A program made the translations under genes and the position numbers. A stretch of DNA of 64,000 bases from assembly GCF_048771995.1 (NCBI RefSeq), contig NC_133030.1, forward strand, positions 41,540,001 through 41,604,000, read 5' to 3'. Source of the DNA: Taeniopygia guttata. Its lineage: Eukaryota; Chordata; Aves; Passeriformes; Estrildidae. The notes under the pieces were generated by a model. It saw only the letters and a list, made by a program, of their open reading frames with translations, did no database searches and had not been told where the DNA came from. Numbering within the stretch: the first letter of the stretch is position 1; every line of letters begins with the position of its first letter. Positions 59,640 to 64,000 of the stretch are shown here, one piece after another.

Positions 59640-62530
59640 GGTGAGACCAGCTGCTCTTTTTTCCGCCCTCTTATATGTGGTGACTGAGATGGAATCAATC
59701 ATTCCTCTTTGAGGCTCACCATATTGCAGTGGGGTGAATGAACATTACTTTAACTGTGCACAGAGGGGTGGGTAGATAGTGGATGAATCCTAAAACTGGA
59801 GTTGGAGATCTGCTGGACCAAGTTTCTCTCTTGCAGAGCTTGAAAGGTGAAGTCTGCTTAGGTGTCACTTAGCCCATGTTGTGGAACACCATTACAAAAC
59901 TGCTTATGCAGTCCATCTCCTAAAGCCTAAACTGTTTGTTTTGCTGGAGCACCTAGGAGCCCCAGCTAAGGACCAGGACCTCATTGTGCTAGGCACTGTT
60001 CAAATATTCAGTATCTTGAGCAACAGGCCTTCCTTCCACCCTTTACCTTCAGAGACTATATTCTAATACATCTCACTGTCAGAAGCTGACTTACTATATG
60101 AAATAAATGTACTACTTGATATCATTTGGTTACATTTGCTGTGTGTGTTCCTGCTTTTCCCAGTCATTTTTTTCCAAAATGTTTTTGGTATCTCAAGCTC
60201 TTTAAATGAGTCTTCCACAAGGTGTTCTGAATATATTAACTTAGAGTCTTCACAACTGGTATTACTGAAAATGCGGAGTTTTGCTAAGGTACTGTGTATC
60301 TGTAATAGCTTCTATGCAAAGGAAATGCCTAGAGTTTATATTGCTCCCTAGCTGAATGGAAAGGTAGTGCTGCTGCTGGTACAGGTATTGTAACCTGGAG
60401 GTTCATGCAGAAGCTCCACCAGGTACCCGGGAATCAAGGTCTGATGCAGTTTGGCTGCCATCTCAGCAATTGATGGGAGATGCTCCTCTTTTCTCAGTAC
60501 AGTGAGATGTCATTTTTCTACAGTATTTTTGTAGGTTAGCTGAACATGCTCTAAATTTTGTAACTGACATAACCACGTATTTTCATAAAATGCAAAAATC
60601 CAGAACCATAGTTGAAATTCTTTATTTCCACACTATTTTTGAGACATATTAAGAGACTAGAGTTCTCTTTTAGGATAACAGAAATGTAATCCTCTTTTCA
60701 GAACAAAACTTTTAGCAACAGAGTTGTGAGTTTCAGTTACTTAGTTTGATGCTTTTACTTTGATCACATTTCTGCAATTTCAGTTTAGGGACCAATATGA
60801 AGACTAATTTATTTGTTATTATATTCACGTGTGTCACCTTAGTATTTGTTAAAAGGTTATGGCATAAGAATTTAAATTTTTGTTCCTCCTTTTTTAGGAT
60901 TTCCCTTTTCATTTCGCATACTTGGAAATTTCTTTTTTCAGCACCGTTAACTATTATTATGGAAATTAGCAACCAATTTTAGTAAATACCCTTTAAAATG
61001 TATGTATTAAAATTTCAGTCCCACTGCTCCAAATATATCCATTCAAAGAGGCTTTAAACTACAGACTTAGAGCATGGAAGTAATCTTCTTTCCTTCCTCT
61101 TTCAATGTGGCAAGGCACGGTGACAATATGGTTACATCACTGCTCTTTTCCAGAGGGTACCCAGAGAAAGAACAGCCTCTGTATGTCCTACACAATTAAA
61201 CCTGTGTAGGAACTGGTACACTGGTAACAGCTTTCTGGAACCCTCCAAGGAGCTTAAGCCTGTTCTCAGTGTGGAGACTGAGTCACTAACGAGGATACTG
61301 CAGTTTGGTGCATTCAGCCTGTAATGTAGCAGTGTGAAACCCCTGGGCCACAAATCCTTGGATTTAGTACTTTGTTATGATTAAAAATGTCATTATTTCG
61401 GTTTTATATCTTTGTCTAATGTTGGTAGCTCTGACAGGCACTTTTTTTCTGATTTGATGATAAGGCTGTGTTGTTACAGTGTAAAGGAAAAAGGATTGAG
61501 GTGACAAAGACACATCTTCTATTTAAATAAGTGAGAAAAGGTGACTGATAAGGAAAATTGAGCAATACAGAAACATTATATCAATTTTAAAATATTTTAA
61601 TGTCAAAGTGCAAAATTCTCAGAAAACATTCCAGATGGAAAGGATTTTTATTTTTGAAATGCTTCTTATAGAGTCAAGTAAAGAGAAATCACTAAAGTGT
61701 GAAATGTGCCTTTCAAGATGCACTAGGCATTTGAGCGTAATGTCCTGGCAGGCAACACCTAATCTTTTTTCCTCCAAAATCCATCTTTGATATCACAGTA
61801 ATCATACAATTAGGGCAATAATTCAAAGTGATGCATTCAAAGTGTTTAATTACAACCTTCTTCATAACGTTGGTTGTTTTTTGAGCCAAATTAATGACCT
61901 AAATTGTTAAGATGTTGAAACACTTTTAAATCGTGACACATGAGAGATTTTTTAATATAGGAAGACTGTTGCTTCTTACTAATGAGGGGAAAAAGCAGAG
62001 GTGGTAGTGGGTGAATGAAGAACTAACACCAGAGAGACTTCCCTTTGAGTCTTCTACCAAGGTGGGCCAAATTCTGATATTTGTTTTTGTAGAAATACCT
62101 TGTTTGAAACCATTCTACCACACGTGTGTCTGAAAAAATGTTTAGCACAGTAGAAGGCATGCTCCCTTTCCTGTGTGCTTCTGTGGCATGAATGCAAGGA
62201 GCTGACACGAGAGGATGCACTTTTTCAATCTTTCATATCTATTTTTATCCAAAGATAGTGCTTCAACCTCTCTAACTTCTTTTGTTGCCCATTAAAGGGA
62301 AAGAGCTCACACAAGGGACACTTTTGAAGACTAAGGGAGACTGCAGGGTTTGCTGGGCTGAACAAGACATGCTCTAAACAACAGTTGTTTTTCATTACTA
62401 AATTCTCCCATCTCACCCCACAGCAATTCTTAGGTGTCAGCTTAAACTATTAAGTTCCTGAGGATTAACCTGGAGGAGAATCTTGAACTAAAGAAGTCAA
62501 GAACTGATTGATGGATTCTTCTGCGAGCTT
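59640..62530. other. ZNF410/FAM161B convergent region
   Basis: About 2.9 kb. AATAAA at 60102-60107 on the plus strand could end a short ZNF410 transcript. No exon encoding the expected ZNF410 C-terminus was found on either side. An ancient repeat fragment lies near 59940-60065. Confidence 0.5.
59940..60065 (+). repeat. Diverged ancient amniote interspersed repeat
   Basis: The stretch GGAGCCCCAGCTAAGGACCA followed by GGACCTCATTGTGCTAGGCACTGTTCAAA resembles a repeat I recall as common in reptile genomes. I cannot name the family with certainty. Confidence 0.45.
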
Positions 62531-62621
62531 TTATGTTGCAACTCCCTTTGTGCTCAGTTCCTCCTGAGGTACTCCTTCCTGTTCAGTACAGTCATCCTTT
62601 TCACCCCGAGGCTCAGGCAGC
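62531..62621 (-). CDS. FAM161B: FAM161B-like terminal exon
   Basis: Acceptor CTGTTTCTGCAG|GCTG continues the frame for 30 codons to TAA. It encodes LPEPRGEKDDCTEQEGVPQE and ELSTKGVAT; low-complexity and acidic, so conservation is hard to judge by eye. Confidence 0.65.
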
Positions 62622-62967
62622 CTGCAGAAACAGTGATGGGCTAACACCAGAAATGGTTGGCCCTGTGCATATGAAATAGGGTGCAGTTATAGGAATTCAG
62701 AGAGAGAAGCCACAACAAGAGCGGTAACGTTGATTTAATTTTTCTACACTAGATTATAGAAACTGGAATGCATTCATGAACAAAGAAAATATTTTTAGTC
62801 ACAGACAAAAGAGCTGTACTGCATTGTTTTTATTACCTGTGAACATCAGATTCTTCTTCCAGCAAGTCAGTGGCATCTTTCCCTTTCTTCTTTACAAATT
62901 CTTCACTTAGGCCAACCTGCTGGAGGGTGTGTCTGTAGCGACGCTCTGCTCCTTGACGAGCATCGTG
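62531..62967 (-). CDS. FAM161B: FAM161B-like gene, last two exons (partial)
   Basis: Two minus-strand exons, 62967-62837 and 62621-62531, join in phase (131+91 nt, 73 residues after an earlier phase-0 boundary, TAA at 62533-62531). The first encodes HDARQGAERRYRHTLQQVGL then SEEFVKKKGKDATDLLEEES; the second is acidic and ends STKGVAT. The alanine-rich helix followed by GLSEEFVKKKG resembles the C-terminus of FAM161 family proteins, which associate with the cilium base and microtubules. In human, FAM161B lies tail-to-tail with ZNF410, the same arrangement as here. The rest of the gene lies beyond the window or was not recognised. Confidence 0.65.
62837..62967 (-). CDS. FAM161B: FAM161B-like penultimate exon
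   Basis: Acceptor TTCAATTTCACAG|CACG and donor CACAG|gtaata frame 43 codons plus 2 nt. Highly charged helical sequence. Confidence 0.75.
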
Positions 62968-64000
62968 CTGTGAAATTGAAACTTAAACAGTAAATGCATA
63001 GAACTGGGGATTTCCCAATACAGTCAGCTTCTTTTGAAGTGCATATCTGACACTCCTAATGGGGACCAGAGGACAACACAACCTCCCATCCAAAATGTTT
63101 GTAATCCATACAGTACAGTACCAAAATTGAACATTAGGGCAATGTCTTACATCTCCCAAAGGCAGAACTCACATTTTTGTGCTTCAGTTATTTTTTTTCT
63201 TCCTTCTTCTCTTCTCCTCCTTCTACTGCATTCCAGTCTTACCAGACTGGTATACTTGTGTCTGAGTCCTAACTCTGACATTCAAATCAAAAATATGTGC
63301 AAAACCAAAGCCGTGTGCAGTCCTGTAAGTACATTTTCTTGTAAGTGGTAAGAACTAACAACAGTGAAGTTAATAAATGGAGAGCGCCTGTGAAATAGCT
63401 TCATATCAGCTCAATTAAAAAACAAGCATCTTGGGTCCTATATCCTCACTGCTTCCAAATGAACCTTTCAACTTAATGTAGTCTGAGATCAGACTAGTTT
63501 TCCAGAGGGACTGGCCAGTCCCTAAAGATTAAGGTGTTACATATGGAAGGATCGAAACCTAGTATGAACATGAGTGAACACTATTGATTAATGGTGAATT
63601 ATTACCAATCTGGTACATGGAAATATTACCAGTATTTATCACACATGCATGCTCTCTGCCTCCATTATCAGAACAGAAAACCTGATCAGGAGGGTACTTT
63701 CTGTTGAGAAATTTTAAATCGGCATATTGTCAATGTACTGTCACTGTCTCTAACCAGCTGTAGCTCCTGCAAGGACATGGAATGGAAAGAGAAAACCCCA
63801 GGAAAAAGATACAGTACAAACTGCATCTATACCTCAGGTGCAATAGAGATTTGCAGCTGGTACTGTGTGATGGTTGAGATGTGCTGAATGCAGCCCCAGA
63901 TTGCAAAGCCTTCAGGTGATAAAAGCAACATAACCATCATTAATGTTCTTCTGCAGCAGTAGAGGTACAAAGACAAAGTGCATAACTGGAGAGGGTTTTA
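62968..64000. other. Presumed FAM161B-like intron
   Basis: No further minus-strand exon could be recognised in the last kilobase. Confidence 0.4.

Noticed and set aside
1-64000. CRISPR arrays, tRNA or rRNA genes, operons, phage genes
   Set aside because: No regular spaced repeats, no B-box-like GGTTCRANNCC with a matching A box, and the window is clearly vertebrate intron-exon DNA.

Overview
This window is vertebrate nuclear DNA, most likely from a bird. Genes are split into short exons with GT-AG introns. Two promoters sit in CpG islands. The proteins closely resemble human orthologues as I recall them, interspersed repeats are sparse and introns are fairly compact. I saw no prokaryotic operon, CRISPR array or tRNA gene. 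Human comparisons throughout are from memory, not from a search.

Layout: (1) 665-15305, + strand: the 3' part of MIA2/cTAGE5, fourteen coding exons that stay in frame to a stop codon (about 500 residues: ER-exit-site coiled coils, then a proline-rich COPII-binding tail). (2) 15.7-19.3 kb: convergent intergenic DNA. (3) 21062-38369, - strand: complete FBXO33, four exons whose lengths sum to 1488 nt (495 residues), starting in a CpG island. (4) 38.4-42.2 kb: divergent intergenic DNA between two CpG-island promoters, containing one orphan exon-like block. (5) 42.2-59.6 kb, + strand: ZNF410, with one non-coding first exon and nine coding exons (430 codons) carrying five C2H2 zinc fingers. Its expected final coding exon is not visible in the window. 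(6) 62531-62967, - strand: the last two exons of a gene best read as FAM161B, converging on ZNF410.

MIA2 next to FBXO33 matches the human 14q21 order, and ZNF410 next to FAM161B matches human 14q24. In human these two pairs lie tens of megabases apart, so the FBXO33-ZNF410 head-to-head junction is a lineage-specific synteny join. The genes do not form a pathway: they cover ER cargo export, SCF ubiquitin ligase substrate recognition, a CHD4-directed transcription factor and a cilium/centrosome-associated protein.

I did not find an undescribed biological system. The points most worth a second look are the missing ZNF410 last exon, a possible 26-codon upstream ORF spanning the first ZNF410 splice junction, an out-of-frame ATG upstream of FBXO33 that encodes a mammal-like N-terminus, an isolated CpG-rich patch in a MIA2 intron, and two related LTR-like fragments in the large ZNF410 intron.
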